The notes below the pieces were generated by a model, which made no database searches, was not told where the DNA came from, and saw only the letters and a program-made list of their open reading frames with translations. A DNA stretch of 64,000 nt, taken from Rhodospirillales bacterium. Lineage in GTDB: Bacteria; Pseudomonadota; Alphaproteobacteria; Rhodospirillales; JAPHRK01. The position numbers and the translations under genes are program-made. Below, piece after piece: positions 63,625-64,000 of the stretch. The stretch covers positions 146,515 through 210,514 of the forward strand of contig JAPHRK010000033.1 of NCBI GenBank assembly GCA_026196105.1, in the 5' to 3' direction. The first letter of the stretch is position 1; each line of letters starts with the position of its first letter.

Positions 63625-64000
63625 TTATTCCTCTTTTTCTAATTTTAAAGAAGCGGAGTTCATACAGTAGCGAAGGCCCGTAGGCTTAGGCCCATCATCA
63701 AAAACGTGTCCTAAGTGGGCATCACATTTACTACAAGTGACTTCTGTTCTCATCATTCCGTGGCTGACATCCATTTCTTCAATAACCGCTTCTTTATCAA
63801 GGGGAACCCAAAAACTCGGCCATCCGCTCCCCGAATCGTACTTTGCAGATGAGGAGAAGAGAGGTTGCCCGCAGCAAATACACTTATAGGTTCCATGATC
63901 TTTAACGCCGTCATATTCGCCAGTAAAAGCGCGCTCAGTTCCTTTTTGACGGGTAACTTGATATTGCACCGGGGTTAGCTGTGCACGCCATTCTTCTTCG
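63625..64000 (-). CDS. msrB: Peptide-methionine (R)-S-oxide reductase MsrB (5' end outside window)
   Basis: The gene enters from the right edge; the readable product is about 124 residues starting in [20 protein letters not shown], so the true start is beyond the window and the GTG at 63969 is internal. Zinc cysteines are CICCGQPLF and [12 protein letters not shown]; the catalytic Cys is in [10 protein letters not shown]. MsrB repairs the R form of methionine sulfoxide with thioredoxin. No MsrA fusion is visible at the C-terminal side. Confidence 0.94.
   Translation of the reverse strand, partial: EEEWRAQLTPVQYQVTRQKGTERAFTGEYDGVKDHGTYKCICCGQPLFSSSAKYDSGSGWPSFWVPLDKEAVIEEMDVSHGMMRTEVTCSKCDAHLGHVFDDGPKPTGLRYCMNSASLKLEKEE

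Noticed and set aside
1..64000. CRISPR arrays, prophage, insertion sequences, tRNA genes
   Set aside because: I found no regularly spaced repeats, phage structural genes, transposase motifs or cloverleaf with CCA-proximal features on either strand.

Overview
The window looks like chromosomal DNA of a free-living alphaproteobacterium of moderate G+C. Three things point there: a GTTC-N7-GTTC SOS box in front of umuDC, an alphaproteobacterial-type SspB adaptor, and a DUF4167 gene next to clpB. Gene content (many hybrid sensor kinases, a CULT-domain protein of the kind known from Magnetospirillum, paired acyl-CoA dehydrogenases) would fit a marine or aquatic Rhodospirillales-like organism, but the genus cannot be fixed from sequence reading alone. 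I see no tRNA gene, complete rRNA gene, CRISPR array, integrase or transposase.

Layout. 1-2.9 kb: an Lrp regulator divergent from iorAB (arylpyruvate oxidation). 3-7.9 kb: small metabolic and regulatory genes, including a TetR gene with two near-identical operator copies, PpnP, an NAD(P)-binding oxidoreductase, a MaoC hydratase and Gph. 8-11.2 kb: glmU-glmS for UDP-GlcNAc supply. 11.2-14.6 kb: an accessory block with an SRA-HNH modification-dependent endonuclease and LexA-controlled umuDC. 14.6-19 kb: a HAD hydrolase, a possible structured RNA, DUF4167 and clpB. 19-24 kb: a PAS hybrid kinase followed by a very unusual protein (pseudo-receiver, eight MVPIEG-type repeats, Lys/Ala-rich linker, pentapeptide repeats). 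24.2-27.2 kb: GNAT, a G+C-rich AidB-like acyl-CoA dehydrogenase and its TetR regulator. 27.4-29.1 kb: three overlapping tiny genes with DsrE-like features, divergent from an exported FKBP-rhodanese fusion.

29-48.8 kb is dominated by signalling: three membrane sensor kinases with different input domains (PilJ-type, CHASE, 5TM-LYT) but closely similar kinase cores. Between them lie a PimC/PimD-like acyl-CoA dehydrogenase pair with a divergent TetR regulator and a perfect palindrome, a transaldolase, a CULT (cereblon-like) protein, a FixH-like protein, a TPR-methyltransferase, and a divergent pair of an HDAC-family deacetylase and an acyl-CoA synthetase-GNAT fusion that may form a protein acylation cycle.

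48.9-64 kb holds housekeeping and signalling genes: rimO, a reductive-dehalogenase-like iron-sulfur protein coupled to dusC and a 48-codon ORF, an HD-GYP phosphodiesterase, a methyltransferase, sspB, class I fumarase, a Tex30-type hydrolase, two LysE exporters with a ribbon-helix-helix protein, a single-domain response regulator, a 1,170-residue AsmA protein and the truncated msrB gene. Start codons were moved downstream of the longest ORF wherever a ribosome binding site or family alignment favoured it; each such choice is stated.
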